Shown: positions 1 to 8,795, counted from the first letter of the stretch. The stretch: 64,000 nt of DNA from Algoriphagus sp. A40 (GCF_002002735.1 NZ_MUNY01000039.1:1-64000), one strand, 5' to 3'. The notes: generated by a model not told the origin, from the letters alone. Made by a program: numbers and translations.

Positions 1-165
1 GCTCAATATTTATCCTAAATTTCATAACTTCTATAAAAAGATTTGTGAAAATAGAAATCCAATTCTTTTGAAATTCAAAAAACAAACACTTATGTATAAG
101 TAAATAAAAAAGAAATAGACGAATTTCAGATTTTCAAAATATAACAATATACATACTTATAATAG

Positions 166-197
166 AAAAAAGCCTGTGTTCCAGCAAACACAGGCTT
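166..197 (-). terminator. Rho-independent terminator after the AraC-type gene
   Basis: A 10-bp perfect stem (171-180 with 187-196, loop 181-186) is followed on the minus strand by a T run (165-171 read in reverse). It lies 39 bp past the stop codon of the minus-strand regulator gene. The remaining bases 1-165 are AT-rich and show no gene I can support. Confidence 0.85.
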
Positions 198-235
198 ATA
201 TGAAAAATTAACAAACAACCCAATCAATTGTCTTT

Positions 236-793
236 CTATGCGGCTTCTGCCAGGTAGTTTTTCCAGAATTCACTCGGGCATACTCCGATTTCCCTTTTGA
301 ACACATTGAAAAAGGTGGTTCTCGAGCTAAATCCTGCCTCATTCCCCAAAGCCTCCACCGTATATAGATCCAGAAAACCCTCCTCAATCTTCTCTTTGGC
401 GTATTCTACGCGATACATATTAGTCAATTCCTTAAATGAATGCCCATAAAGCTTATTCAGAATCTCCGTGACGATCCTTGCCTGGACTCCAAGTTTTTTT
501 GCAAATTCCCCTACAGTCAATCCCTGTTGAAGGTATATTTCTTCCACAACCAACAACTGATAGATTCTTTGGGTCAATTCCAATTCATCAAATTGATCTA
601 GGACGTTTTCAAAATCACTCCTAATATTTTCACTGCAGATATCTATAGATTCCTTGGAATCGGTTCCTACAAAATTCAATTCCTGAGAAGGAATATGTTT
701 TTTTGAATTAATGAGAAAATAAATCCCCAAACCAACCAATAAGGCGACTCCTACGCTCAAAAAAAGAATAAGGTTTGAGGATGTTAACTCCAT
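236..793 (-). CDS. Membrane-anchored AraC-family transcriptional regulator
   Basis: The 185-residue product has one hydrophobic segment at about residues 9-28, a charged linker, and a C-terminal AraC-type DNA-binding domain (about 85-180) with two helix-turn-helix units: EFAKKLGVQARIVTEILNK and the second around EALGNEAGFSSRTTFFNVFK, ending in the family-typical FKREIG-CPSEFW. Family knowledge: AraC domains bind DNA. The single N-terminal membrane helix, with only a short extracytoplasmic stretch, suggests a membrane-tethered regulator, like the output end of longer 7TM or hybrid sensors. No sensor domain is visible, so the signal is unknown. It is monocistronic, with its own terminator. Confidence 0.85.
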   Translation of the reverse strand: MELTSSNLILFLSVGVALLVGLGIYFLINSKKHIPSQELNFVGTDSKESIDICSENIRSDFENVLDQFDELELTQRIYQLLVVEEIYLQQGLTVGEFAKKLGVQARIVTEILNKLYGHSFKELTNMYRVEYAKEKIEEGFLDLYTVEALGNEAGFSSRTTFFNVFKREIGVCPSEFWKNYLAEAA

Positions 794-984
794 TTTCTCT
801 TTCAGTTATGGGATTTTAGAAGCTCATTTCTGGCTAATCACTAAATCCCTTTTCAATTTTTTCTTTTTTGAATTGTTAGATTTTTCTAAAACTCATTTCT
901 TCTGACGGGATAAAAATAATCGGATAATTTCTTCTTATATTCTACTTGAATCAATTTGTAAATGAATTGCAAAATCTATAACAA

Positions 985-1016
985 ATAAAAAAAACCGAGC
1001 TTTAATAGCCCGGTTT
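985..1016 (-). terminator. Terminator of guaA
   Basis: An imperfect inverted repeat (AACCGAGC with GCCCGGTT, one mismatch) is followed by a run of eight T on the minus strand, 30 bp beyond the guaA stop codon. Confidence 0.75.
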
Positions 1017-1046
1017 ACCTTGATATTCAATTATTCCAATTACCTC

Positions 1047-2576
1047 CTATTCCCACTCGATTGTTGCTGGTGGCTTGGAGGAAATGTCATATACCACTCG
1101 GTTAACACCTTTTACACGGTTGATTATTTCATTTGACATTTTTCCAAGAAACTCATAAGGAAGGTGGATCCAGTCAGCGGTCATCCCATCCACAGAACCC
1201 ACCGCTCTTAAAGCAACCACGCGCTCATAGGTTCTTTCATCACCCATCACACCAACCGACTGAATCGGCAATAGAATCGCTCCAGCCTGCCAAACTTGAT
1301 CGTAAAGTCCGTGATTTTTCAATCCCTGAATGAAAATATGGTCCACTTCCTGGAGAGTTTTTACTTTCTCTTCGGTGATATCTCCCAAAATCCGGATCGC
1401 CAAACCTGGCCCAGGGAATGGATGACGCCCGATTATCGTCTCGACGATCTCCAAAGCACGTCCAACTTCCCTCACCTCGTCTTTGAAAAGTGTGTTTAAT
1501 GGTTCCACAACAGACAACTTCATGAAATCAGGCAAGCCGCCCACATTATGGTGTGACTTGATCGTCGCCGAAGGGCCTTTGACAGAGACAGACTCAATGA
1601 CGTCCGGGTAGATGGTGCCCTGACCCAGCCATTTCACACCTTCAATTTTATGTGCTTCGGCATCAAAAACCTCGATGAAGGCCTTTCCGATTGCTTTTCG
1701 TTTGGCTTCCGGGTCAGTCAAACCTTCCAGTGCGTCGTAAAAACGCTTCTTGGCATCGACTCCGATCACATTCAAGCCCATGTGCTTGTAAGAATCGAGC
1801 ACCTCTTCAAATTCATTTTTGCGGAGCAGACCGTTGTCTACAAAAACGCAAGTCAGCTGATCGCCGATCGCCCGATGGATCAAGGTCGCAGCTACGGAGG
1901 AATCAACCCCACCTGACAATCCCATCACCACTTTGTCTGAACCGATTTTTGCTTTCAAACCTGCAACCGTAGAATCAATAAAAGTATCTGAAGTCCAATC
2001 CTGAGCGCATCCACAGATGCCTACCACGAAGTTTCTGAGTAGGTTTTTGCCTTCAAGTGAGTGGGTTACTTCCGGGTGAAACTGAATTCCGTAAGTTTTT
2101 TCGCCTTCTATTTTGAATGCCGCCACATGCACTGATGCCGTGCTTGCAATCACTTCAAATCCTGCCGGAAGGGTCTTGATGGTATCCCCATGCGACATCC
2201 AAACCTGCGACCCATGGGTCATTTCTTTCAAAAGATCGTGGTGCAGATCGATCTGATCCAAGTTTGCCCGACCATACTCTCGGATGGTCGATGGAAGAAC
2301 CTCACCTCCAAATTTGCTTGCCAAAAGTTGAGCTCCATAGCACACTCCCAATAGGGGAAGCTTGCCTCTAAAAGAGCCCAGATCTAAATCAGGAGCACCT
2401 GCATCACGAACCGAGCAAGGAGATCCGGAAAGGATGATTCCTTTGATGTCTGCCGTGATTTCCGGGACTTTGTTAAAAGGGTGGATTTCGCAATAAACGT
2501 TCAGTTCTCTAACTCTTCGGGCGATGAGTTGCGTGTACTGAGAACCGAAATCGAGGATGAGGATTTGTTCTGCCAT
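1047..2576 (-). CDS. guaA: GMP synthase (glutamine-hydrolysing)
   Basis: GuaA converts XMP to GMP using ATP and glutamine, the last step of de novo guanine nucleotide synthesis in the cytoplasm. The 509-residue protein has the usual length and two parts. An N-terminal class I glutamine amidotransferase carries the nucleophile in LLGVCYGAQ (Cys79) and the His-Glu of [11 protein letters not shown]. An ATP-pyrophosphatase domain carries the PP-loop GLSGGVDSS, followed by the C-terminal dimerisation domain ending in PPATIEWE. I chose the ATG at 2576: an upstream in-frame TTG two codons earlier overlaps the -7-like element and the protein family starts here. No neighbour belongs to the same pathway, so it appears monocistronic. 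Confidence 0.98.
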   Translation of the reverse strand: MAEQILILDFGSQYTQLIARRVRELNVYCEIHPFNKVPEITADIKGIILSGSPCSVRDAGAPDLDLGSFRGKLPLLGVCYGAQLLASKFGGEVLPSTIREYGRANLDQIDLHHDLLKEMTHGSQVWMSHGDTIKTLPAGFEVIASTASVHVAAFKIEGEKTYGIQFHPEVTHSLEGKNLLRNFVVGICGCAQDWTSDTFIDSTVAGLKAKIGSDKVVMGLSGGVDSSVAATLIHRAIGDQLTCVFVDNGLLRKNEFEEVLDSYKHMGLNVIGVDAKKRFYDALEGLTDPEAKRKAIGKAFIEVFDAEAHKIEGVKWLGQGTIYPDVIESVSVKGPSATIKSHHNVGGLPDFMKLSVVEPLNTLFKDEVREVGRALEIVETIIGRHPFPGPGLAIRILGDITEEKVKTLQEVDHIFIQGLKNHGLYDQVWQAGAILLPIQSVGVMGDERTYERVVALRAVGSVDGMTADWIHLPYEFLGKMSNEIINRVKGVNRVVYDISSKPPATIEWE

Positions 2577-2579
2577 GCG

Positions 2580-2587
2580 CAAAGGTA
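2580..2587 (-). promoter_or_regulatory. Candidate -7 promoter element directly upstream of guaA
   Basis: The minus strand reads TACCTTTG, the Bacteroidota -7 consensus (TAnnTTTG), ending four bases before the guaA ATG. Transcription would start at or next to the ATG, giving a leaderless mRNA. A TTTG at 2599-2602 is only 11 bp away, too close for a normal -33 element, so the promoter is only partly supported. Confidence 0.4.
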
Positions 2588-2644
2588 AGCAGGTCAGCCA
2601 AATTGACGAAGTCTTGTTGAAAAATTTCAGAATAATGTTTGGCG

Positions 2645-2810
2645 AGAAGAGATTTCAAAATTGGAAAATTGAAAGATTGGAAAATTGGCTCTTTCACCGT
2701 GTTCGGAATCGAAGGATAAATTTGTATGGCGGGAAAGTTAGAGACTCCTTAAGGACTTTGAGGTTCTTTTGACGAGATTCCCCCTTGTTCAAGGGGGCTA
2801 GGGGGATTTT
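2645..2810. repeat. Intergenic repeat tract with C/G-run hairpin
   Basis: The 360-bp gap between guaA and the M28 peptidase gene holds no gene. It contains short echoes of GGAAAATTG (about 2655-2695) and a hairpin CCCCCTTG-TT-CAAGGGGG (2780-2797) followed by GCTAGGGGGATTTTTT. Strings of this kind recur between genes in Bacteroidota genomes (from memory, not searched). The hairpin could act as a terminator or as a REP-like element. Confidence 0.45.
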
Positions 2811-2936
2811 TTGAACAATTTAAATGTTGCGACACCAATTAAAACAGAAAAAGTCTTGTGAAAATCTTTTCGGTTTCAAAATCCGAAATCGAAATCGTAT
2901 TTAGCAGCCCAAATCAGATAAGTCCCCGCTTTCTAC

Positions 2937-4658
2937 ATGAAAATCAAAGTATTCTTTTTCCTTTTTTTCCTGGCAACTTGTATCCATTCCTTCGCCCAAA
3001 AGACTCCTTTATACAAAGTCATAAATCCCTATTTTAAAATGGTCCGACCAGAGTTCAAAGGTGATTTGGCCTATGAGACCGTTGCTTTTGTGGAAAAATA
3101 CTGGAGGGTTGCGGGAAATACTGGATTCAACCAAACTGTCTATCGGATCGCTGAAAAGCTGGAATCAGCTGGCTATATCCTCGAGGAAAAAGCGAAAGGC
3201 ACGGATCGCTTCACCTATCGGATTGAAACCCGGAAGATGGACCGACCAACCTGGGAGCCTGTCACTGCTTCGCTGAAAATCGTAGGAAGCGATGAAAATC
3301 TACTTTCTTCAGAGACAAACAGGAATATGATTTATCAGTATTCCAGCTCTACGACACCTGCTGGCGTGAGCGCGGAGGTCGTTTACATCGAGAGTAAAGA
3401 AGAACTCGATTCGAAAGTACTTTCCGGAAAAATAATTTTTTCGGATCAGGTTCCTTACCGAAACCTTCAAACTACGGCGAAGGAAAAAGGCGCATTGGGG
3501 ATTTTGACCTATGATATGCCGGAGTATTTGCAGCCAGAGAAAAACACCACTTCGATCCAGTTTCGAAGCTCGAGGTATGATGCGGAAAATCCGTCTTGGG
3601 CCATCGCACTTTCTTTCGAAGCCAAAGAAAAATTAAAAGCCGCCTTGGCCAAAGGCAAAGTCGAAGTGTTGGCAAAAGTAGAAACCAAGATCTACGATTC
3701 GGAGGAATTGACCGTGGTAGCTAATATCCGTGGAAGCGAACTTCCTCTGGAAAGCTTGGTTTTCTCCGCCCATATCCAGGAGCCCGGCGCAAATGATAAC
3801 GCGACGGGTGTGGGTATGCAGCTGGAGATGGCTACCATCACTGCCGACTTGATGCAAAAGGGAAAACTGGACCTCGATCGAACGCTGACATTTCTTTGGG
3901 GCGATGAGATCATCTCTACCCGGCGCTATGTCGCCGAAAAAGACAAAAGAGACGCTGAAATCAACTGGGGAATTTCCCTCGACATGGTGGGTGAAAACAC
4001 GGCAGTTACGGGAGGAACGTTTCTGATCGAAAAAATGCCTGACCCCAGTGCGATCTGGACCCGTGGAGAAGACAAACACAGCGAATGGGGCGGAGACCCG
4101 ATGACCATCGACCAGATGAAGCCCCACTATCTCAACGATTTTATCATCAGCACTTTTGAGGAACAGGGAAAATACGCCGATTGGGTCGTGAAAACCAACC
4201 CTTTCGAGGGCGGATCTGACCACACGCCGTTTCTTCAAGCAGATATTCCAGGACTTTTACTCTGGCATTTTACCGATCAGTTTTACCACACAGATCTGGA
4301 TCGGCTCGACAAAGTATCCCAGCAAACTATGGTCAATGTAGGCACGGCGGCTTTGGTGAGTGCCTATACCCTCCTCAACGCCGATGAAAAAACCGCTGAA
4401 AAGATGCTGGAAATGCTGGTGTTAAAAGCCACTAATCGTCTTATTGTCGAAAGCCAACTCAGCAAAAAGGCAATTGCTGCCGGAGGAGACGCAAAAGCGG
4501 AACAGGAGATTTTGGATACTTGGCTGGACTACTACCTGAAGACGCTTGACACGGTCAAGGATTTGGTGCCGAAAGGGGACGAAAAGACGGAAAAGAATAT
4601 TGAGATGGCGAAGATCTTGCTCAAAACACAAATTGAAAACACACCATTTGCTCGCTGA
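2937..4658 (+). CDS. Secreted M28-family metallopeptidase with PA domain
   Basis: The 573-residue protein opens with a Sec signal peptide (residues 1-20, cleaved after SFAQ). A protease-associated region (about 130-240) is inserted before the catalytic part. The M28 di-zinc ligands can be followed: His278 in SAHIQEPGAND with the bridging Asp a few residues on, Glu in LWGDEI (about 320), Asp in SLDMVGEN (about 348) and His in GGSDHTPF (about 427). This is the aminopeptidase layout of clan MH. The HxD spacing of the first motif is looser than in most members, so substrate preference cannot be stated. It is probably periplasmic or extracellular and monocistronic. Confidence 0.88.
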   Translation: MKIKVFFFLFFLATCIHSFAQKTPLYKVINPYFKMVRPEFKGDLAYETVAFVEKYWRVAGNTGFNQTVYRIAEKLESAGYILEEKAKGTDRFTYRIETRKMDRPTWEPVTASLKIVGSDENLLSSETNRNMIYQYSSSTTPAGVSAEVVYIESKEELDSKVLSGKIIFSDQVPYRNLQTTAKEKGALGILTYDMPEYLQPEKNTTSIQFRSSRYDAENPSWAIALSFEAKEKLKAALAKGKVEVLAKVETKIYDSEELTVVANIRGSELPLESLVFSAHIQEPGANDNATGVGMQLEMATITADLMQKGKLDLDRTLTFLWGDEIISTRRYVAEKDKRDAEINWGISLDMVGENTAVTGGTFLIEKMPDPSAIWTRGEDKHSEWGGDPMTIDQMKPHYLNDFIISTFEEQGKYADWVVKTNPFEGGSDHTPFLQADIPGLLLWHFTDQFYHTDLDRLDKVSQQTMVNVGTAALVSAYTLLNADEKTAEKMLEMLVLKATNRLIVESQLSKKAIAAGGDAKAEQEILDTWLDYYLKTLDTVKDLVPKGDEKTEKNIEMAKILLKTQIENTPFAR

Positions 4659-4712
4659 GGCGCATGAGACGCAAAGTGTTTTTTGCGCCTTTGCGTCTCG
4701 GCGAGAAAAACC
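4659..4712. repeat. Inverted repeat between convergent genes
   Basis: GAGACGCAAAG (4666-4676) pairs with CTTTGCGTCTC (4689-4699) around a loop, and flanking CTCGCTGAG / CGGCGAG extends the match. It sits between convergent stop codons and starts at the M28 stop. Similar 'gcgtctctgcgag' words are dispersed in many genomes. It could serve as a bidirectional terminator or a repeat element. Confidence 0.5.
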
Positions 4713-4718
4713 TCTTAA

Positions 4719-5723
4719 TCAATCCAAGCCAAAAGCCCTCTTTGGGTTTTCGATCAACAACATCTCGAAGTCCGAATCAGTAAACTCCTTAGCTTTTAAG
4801 GCCGGAATCAGCTTTTCGAAGATATTGGTAAACGGCTGAAAATCACCTCCGCCTTGTTTGGCAGGATCATACCAGCCTGCGTCGTGGGAAATTAAAACCT
4901 GATTTAAAAAACCGTTTTCCTTGGCAAAAAGTAGGCGATCCACATAAGGATCGATCGCCCAGCCAATACCGTCCAGGCTAATCCAAACCCCCAAGTCAGC
5001 AGCTTTTGAATAGTTCTGAAAGTCTTCTTCCGCCTGGGCATGAACCCAGACAAAAGCCGATGGATCAATCCCCATCTTCTGCAGGATGGTCACTTCCTGA
5101 CTTGCGGTCTTCCAGGTTCCGGTATGAGACGCAATCTGCAGACCGGTTTGCTGATGGGTCAAACCGGCAGCTCTAACAAGTTTTTGATCTATTTCTGAGA
5201 GCGTATCGGCTTCGTTGACGGAGATTTTGATAAATCCGGGTTTGATCCCAGTGCCTTCAATTCCGTTTTCAAACTCCGAAATCCATTGGGTTGAAAGTTC
5301 CTCAGCAGTTTCAGAAAAGGCATGTTCAGGCAAATATTTTCCGCCAACCGCACCATAATACCCGGTATTGGTGACAATTCGAATTCCGGACTTTTCACAG
5401 AGCTCTTTCAGCAAAAGTGGGTCTTTGGCCAGATAGGAAGGCGTGCAGTCAAAGATGGTTTTTACCCCATATTTCTTCACTTCAATTAGAAAGGGAAGAA
5501 CCTTCGCAACCACAGAATCGCGATTCCAACGATCGGGACTGACCGAATCTGCTCCAATGAAATCAACCAACATGTGCTCATGGATCAAAGTAAGACCAAG
5601 AGAATCGATTGGAAAACTTCCGGAAACAGCATTGAAATATGCAGTAGATTCTTTCTCTTTTCCTGGCTTCTGACAAGCGAAAACGATAAAAAGAATAAAA
5701 ACGAGCTTTAGAGTTTTGAGCAT
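4719..5723 (-). CDS. Phosphotriesterase-like (amidohydrolase superfamily) lipoprotein
   Basis: The 334-residue product has a lipoprotein signal peptide (lipobox IVFAC, Cys17) and then a phosphotriesterase-type TIM barrel. Metal-ligand motifs are visible: HEH (His48, His50), the bridging-Lys strand FIKIS (Lys166), His200 (IASHTGTW), His228 (VWVHAQ) and Asp281 (LISHDAGWYD). Family members hydrolyse lactones, phosphotriesters or related esters; the natural substrate cannot be read from sequence, and lactonase-type activity is the usual guess. I chose the ATG at 5723 because it places the lipobox correctly; an upstream in-frame start would bury it. It is likely anchored on the periplasmic side or exposed at the surface. 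Confidence 0.85.
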   Translation of the reverse strand: MLKTLKLVFILFIVFACQKPGKEKESTAYFNAVSGSFPIDSLGLTLIHEHMLVDFIGADSVSPDRWNRDSVVAKVLPFLIEVKKYGVKTIFDCTPSYLAKDPLLLKELCEKSGIRIVTNTGYYGAVGGKYLPEHAFSETAEELSTQWISEFENGIEGTGIKPGFIKISVNEADTLSEIDQKLVRAAGLTHQQTGLQIASHTGTWKTASQEVTILQKMGIDPSAFVWVHAQAEEDFQNYSKAADLGVWISLDGIGWAIDPYVDRLLFAKENGFLNQVLISHDAGWYDPAKQGGGDFQPFTNIFEKLIPALKAKEFTDSDFEMLLIENPKRAFGLD

Positions 5724-5824
5724 TGTTGAGTCAGCGATGATTGAAATAATTAAGTTATCGCTTTGGAAGATACTAGTCCAGCTGATCAACAAAAAGTAAG
5801 CTTCAGCCAAGAATCAAACAAGGA

Positions 5825-6268
5825 TTACAGACGAATAGCCTCTTCGATCGACTCGCAGTAGCGGATATCCAACTGGTCGATGATATTGTCTGGATAATTT
5901 TGCATGATTTGGTCTTTGGCGATTTTGACCATTTTTTCAAACCACTTTTCTGAAGGAAGAATTTTGCGATGAACCTTGAGTCCAAATCCGAGCATATCCT
6001 TTTTCCAATGAATAAAATACCATTCCATGGTAGGCTGGTGAAATGCGCGAAGGGAACGCTTGTCAAAAATGAATTTTTCGAAACCCCCAGCTTTGATAAT
6101 TTCTCCGATTTGGGAAAATATCTCCTTGAAATCCCCGATTGGGATATAATCAGCCAGTAATTCACAAATAATTACTTTCCGCTCAATATTCATCCAAACC
6201 TTGGCATAACTCTCTTCAAAGGCAACATCAAAGTCTTGGATATCAGATGGATTCAGGGTTTCGCTCAT
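5825..6268 (-). CDS. Conserved hypothetical protein, possible STAS/SpoIIAA-like fold
   Basis: The 147-residue protein has no signal peptide or membrane segment. Its pattern (beta strand RKVIICELLADY, helix GDFKEIFSQIGEIIKAG, strand FEKFIFDKRSL, then WYFIHWKKDM and a C-terminal DIRYCESIEEAIRL) resembles the alternating layout of SpoIIAA/STAS-like cytoplasmic proteins common in Bacteroidota. That resemblance is a judgement from memory. Function is unknown. It starts at an ATG 18 bp after the stop of the next upstream minus-strand ORF (6287-6550), so the two probably share a transcript. Confidence 0.65.
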   Translation of the reverse strand: MSETLNPSDIQDFDVAFEESYAKVWMNIERKVIICELLADYIPIGDFKEIFSQIGEIIKAGGFEKFIFDKRSLRAFHQPTMEWYFIHWKKDMLGFGLKVHRKILPSEKWFEKMVKIAKDQIMQNYPDNIIDQLDIRYCESIEEAIRL

Positions 6269-6286
6269 GGTCAGTTGGGGTTCAGA

Positions 6287-6550
6287 TTAGTAAACGGGAT
6301 TTTTGCGGCTAGAGGTAGCAAGCGCCACCTCTTCTTTGAATTCCGAAAGGCGGATTTCAAGATTGGAAGCATATTCCAATGTAGTCCGCATCATCTCCTG
6401 CTGGGATTGGATCTGCTCCTTTAGGCGGCAAAGTTCGCGGTTGACATCTGCCAATTTCTCTTCGTAGTGTTGTTTTAGCCTTTCTTTTTCAAGTTGGGCT
6501 TTCCTCAATTCTTCCTTGAAAATCAGGAATGATTCAGGTGGAGTCTTCAT
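6287..6550 (-). CDS. Small coiled-coil protein of unknown function
   Basis: The 87-residue product is almost entirely a predicted helix rich in Glu, Lys, Gln and Leu from about residue 8 to 75, with heptad-like Leu spacing and no membrane segment. I do not recognise a family. The ATG at 6550 is preferred to an upstream GTG two codons earlier. It lies directly upstream of the STAS-like gene on the same strand (18-bp gap). Small coiled-coil proteins of this kind are often scaffolds or division-associated factors, but nothing here shows which. Confidence 0.6.
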   Translation of the reverse strand: MKTPPESFLIFKEELRKAQLEKERLKQHYEEKLADVNRELCRLKEQIQSQQEMMRTTLEYASNLEIRLSEFKEEVALATSSRKNPVY

Positions 6551-6621
6551 AGTCACAGCTCATTCATCTCGGGACCGTACCCTGAGATAGGACAACATTT
6601 AGGGGTAAATTGTTTTGGGCT

Positions 6622-7302
6622 TTACTTCAAATTGGACATTCCTCCATCGATGTGGAGAATTTGTCCTGTCATCCAAGATGATTTGGGAGAAAGCAAAAAG
6701 ACAGTTGCCTCGGCGATATCCTGAGCAGTTCCGATTCGACCAAGCGGATGCCTTTTGTCTGAGGCTTCCTTTTTTTCTGGGGTTGAAAGCAAGGCATTGG
6801 CCAAAGGAGTCTCTGTCAAAGATGGTGCAATTGCATTGACTCGGATTTTGGAAGGAGCCCATTCGGCGGCAAGTGATCGGGTCAACCCTTCAATTGCTCC
6901 TTTGGCGGAGGCTATACCTGAATGGAAACCCATACCTGTCTGCACTGCAACTGTACTATACAAAACGACTGATGGCTCGGAGGATTTTTTCAATCCTTTC
7001 AGACAAGCTTGAAGCACGCGAACCGCTCCGAAAAAATTGACTTCCATTTCCTGATGAAAATCGGCCATTGAAATTCTGTGAAACGGTTTTAGGTTGATTG
7101 TGCCCGGACAAAAAACCAGTCCATCTATCACCTCGGGAAGACCTGGGATTTCAGAAAAGTCAGAAGTGACATCCAATTCGGTGGTCCCATTTCCGCTTTT
7201 AGAATATAAAAAGAGATTTGCCCCCGCTTCTCGAAGAAGGGAGCCCGTAGCTTTTCCAATCCCTGAGTTTCCTCCTACAATCACGATATTTTTGTCTTTC
7301 AT
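6622..7302 (-). CDS. Short-chain dehydrogenase/reductase lacking the catalytic Tyr
   Basis: The 226-residue protein has a classical SDR Rossmann fold: cofactor loop GGNSGIG (10-16), acidic residue in ELDVTSD, structural NAG-like CPGT and the C-terminal IDGGMS. Ser116 is present in YSTVAV. The YxxxK pair reads IASAK (130-134): Lys134 is kept but the Tyr position is Ile, with a His at 127. From memory a branch of SDRs reads similarly (HSGIAxAKGA), so this may be a family trait rather than damage. The substrate is unknown and the enzyme may use altered acid-base chemistry or be non-catalytic. It is monocistronic on the minus strand. Confidence 0.85.
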   Translation of the reverse strand: MKDKNIVIVGGNSGIGKATGSLLREAGANLFLYSKSGNGTTELDVTSDFSEIPGLPEVIDGLVFCPGTINLKPFHRISMADFHQEMEVNFFGAVRVLQACLKGLKKSSEPSVVLYSTVAVQTGMGFHSGIASAKGAIEGLTRSLAAEWAPSKIRVNAIAPSLTETPLANALLSTPEKKEASDKRHPLGRIGTAQDIAEATVFLLSPKSSWMTGQILHIDGGMSNLK

Positions 7303-7360
7303 ATATCCTTCATACTTTGAATTAAAAGCCTTTGTCGATATATTTTGTTTGATGGGAAAA

Positions 7361-7388
7361 TAAAAAAACCGGGCTATTGACCCGGTTT
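7361..7388 (-). terminator. Terminator of the queD-folE operon
   Basis: AAACCGGG (7366-7373) pairs with CCCGGTTT (7381-7388) around a 7-base loop, followed on the minus strand by TTTTTTTA. It is 27 bp beyond the folE stop codon. Confidence 0.9.
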
Positions 7389-7414
7389 AGATGGTTTTGC
7401 TTATTGTGCTAAGC

Positions 7415-8119
7415 TTATTTTTCCAAACTGATATACTTCAAAAACTCATTTCGGCTTTGCTCGTCCCGCTCAAATTTCCCTGAGTAAAAGGAAGTGACCG
7501 TGGAGCTGTTGGTATCCTGAACGCCACGGGAACTCACACACATGTGATAAGCGTCCATGATCACGGCCACGTCCTCTGTGCCGAGAGCTTGCTTCAGTTC
7601 ATTGCCGATCTGCATAGTAAGTCGCTCCTGTACCTGAGGCCGCTTGGAGAAATACTGTACAATCCGGTTAATCTTGGAAAGACCGATCACATGTCCATTG
7701 GAAATGTAGGCCACATGGGCTTTGCCATAAATCGGCACAAAATGATGCTCGCAATGAGAATGAAAAGTGATATCCTTTTCCACCAGCATCTCATTGTACT
7801 TAAACTTGTTCTCAAAAAGTTTGGCTGCGGGCTTGTTTTTAGGATTTAAGCCGCTGAAAACTTCCTTCACGTACATCTTGGCCACGCGGTGCGGGGTGCC
7901 TTTTAGGCTGTCATCTGTCAGGTCAAGCCCAAGAATGTTCATGATTTCACGAAAATGCTTTTCAATCAATTCGATCTTTAGCTCATCTGTCATGGCAAAA
8001 GCATCCTCCCGGATGGGAGTTTCGAGAGAGGAACTCACGTGCTCTTCACCGATTTCTTCGAATGAAGGGCGTGCTATTTCAATTCCCATCGTATTCAACA
8101 AAGTTCCTTTCTGTTTCAT
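7415..8119 (-). CDS. folE: GTP cyclohydrolase I
   Basis: FolE opens the imidazole ring of GTP to make 7,8-dihydroneopterin triphosphate, the entry step for folate, queuosine and biopterin-type cofactors. Zinc and active-site residues are visible: HSHCEHH (Cys123 with His125/126) and the second Cys194 in AYHMCVSSRG, plus the QVQERLT block. The C-terminal two thirds match the family; the first 40 residues are a variable extension. Two ATG starts are possible, 8119 or 8089 (MGIEIARP); both lie inside the 3' end of the upstream queD-like gene, which implies translational coupling. Confidence 0.95.
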   Translation of the reverse strand: MKQKGTLLNTMGIEIARPSFEEIGEEHVSSSLETPIREDAFAMTDELKIELIEKHFREIMNILGLDLTDDSLKGTPHRVAKMYVKEVFSGLNPKNKPAAKLFENKFKYNEMLVEKDITFHSHCEHHFVPIYGKAHVAYISNGHVIGLSKINRIVQYFSKRPQVQERLTMQIGNELKQALGTEDVAVIMDAYHMCVSSRGVQDTNSSTVTSFYSGKFERDEQSRNEFLKYISLEK

Positions 8120-8489
8120 AAAGCCGAATCGTTAATTCGAATTTCCGATCAATTTTTTCCCTCAAAATATTCCAAATAACCACTGCAATGTTTTCAGCGG
8201 AGGGGTTGAGATTCTTAAATTCATCAGTATCCAAGTTTAAATTTCTGTGGTCAAACTTATTCAAAACATACTCTTTGATCAGGTCACTGAGTAGCTTCAT
8301 ATCATAAACGTATCCTGTTTCAGGATCAATCTCCCCTCTAAGTTGGACAATCAATTCATAATTGTGACCATGGAAGCTGGGGTTGTTGCATTTGCCGAAA
8401 ACAGCTTCATTTTTCGCCTCAGACCAGCTGGGATTGTACAAACGGTGCGCGGCGTTGAAGTGTTCTTTGCGATAAACAGATACTTTCAT
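8079..8489 (-). CDS. queD: 6-pyruvoyltetrahydropterin/6-carboxytetrahydropterin synthase (QueD family)
   Basis: This 136-residue T-fold enzyme uses dihydroneopterin triphosphate, the FolE product. Zinc ligands His15, His40 and His42 (SFHGHNYE), catalytic Cys34 (GKCNNP), His81 in FDHRNLN and the substrate-anchoring Glu of YETERNFVEY are present. It overlaps folE at its 3' end, so the pair forms a small pterin operon. Whether it feeds queuosine (QueD) or a tetrahydrobiopterin-like branch (PTPS) cannot be settled from the sequence; no other que gene is in the window. Confidence 0.88.
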   Translation of the reverse strand: MKVSVYRKEHFNAAHRLYNPSWSEAKNEAVFGKCNNPSFHGHNYELIVQLRGEIDPETGYVYDMKLLSDLIKEYVLNKFDHRNLNLDTDEFKNLNPSAENIAVVIWNILREKIDRKFELTIRLYETERNFVEYDGN

Positions 8490-8597
8490 TGTGAAGTGAA
8501 ACTGTGATTTTTAATCTTTTGTTTAATTATTGAAATTTTTAATTGAACAAAAATTTCAAACCACTGCAATTCAATTTATTAATTTCTCCAAAGACTG

Positions 8598-8628
8598 CAA
8601 AAGTACGGATAAAAGGCTGCCTACCCAA
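8598..8628 (-). promoter_or_regulatory. Candidate promoter for queD-folE
   Basis: On the minus strand TTG (8626-8628) lies 20 bp before TACTTTTG (8598-8605), matching the Bacteroidota -33/-7 pattern. It would give a leader of about 100 bases. The 306-bp gap 8490-8795 holds this and the divergent promoter, and nothing else that I recognise. Confidence 0.5.
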
Positions 8629-8735
8629 TATTCCTCTTTTGCAAACCAACGTCAAAACTCCCAAACCAACGAAGAGGTTCCAATTGGCATTTTTCTCCGA
8701 ATGACAAAAATAACCCCATAATCTGTGGCAATGTT

Positions 8736-8765
8736 TTTGACTGTTAATGGAATAGCTTAGTTTTG
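8736..8765 (+). promoter_or_regulatory. Candidate promoter for the YkuD_2-type gene
   Basis: TTTG (8736-8739) and TAGTTTTG (8758-8765) are 18 bp apart, a good Bacteroidota -33/-7 match. The -7 element covers the alternative TTG start at 8763, which supports the downstream ATG at 8796. Confidence 0.65.
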
Positions 8766-8795
8766 CAACAACACCCAAGAAGTAGATTCCCCCTT

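Noticed and set aside
1133..1972. Plus-strand ORFs inside guaA
   Set aside because: They are antisense shadows of a clear 509-residue guaA and have no family features.
2937..4658. Minus-strand ORFs of 201 and 73 residues in the M28 gene
   Set aside because: They are antisense shadows of a protein with a signal peptide and intact zinc ligands.
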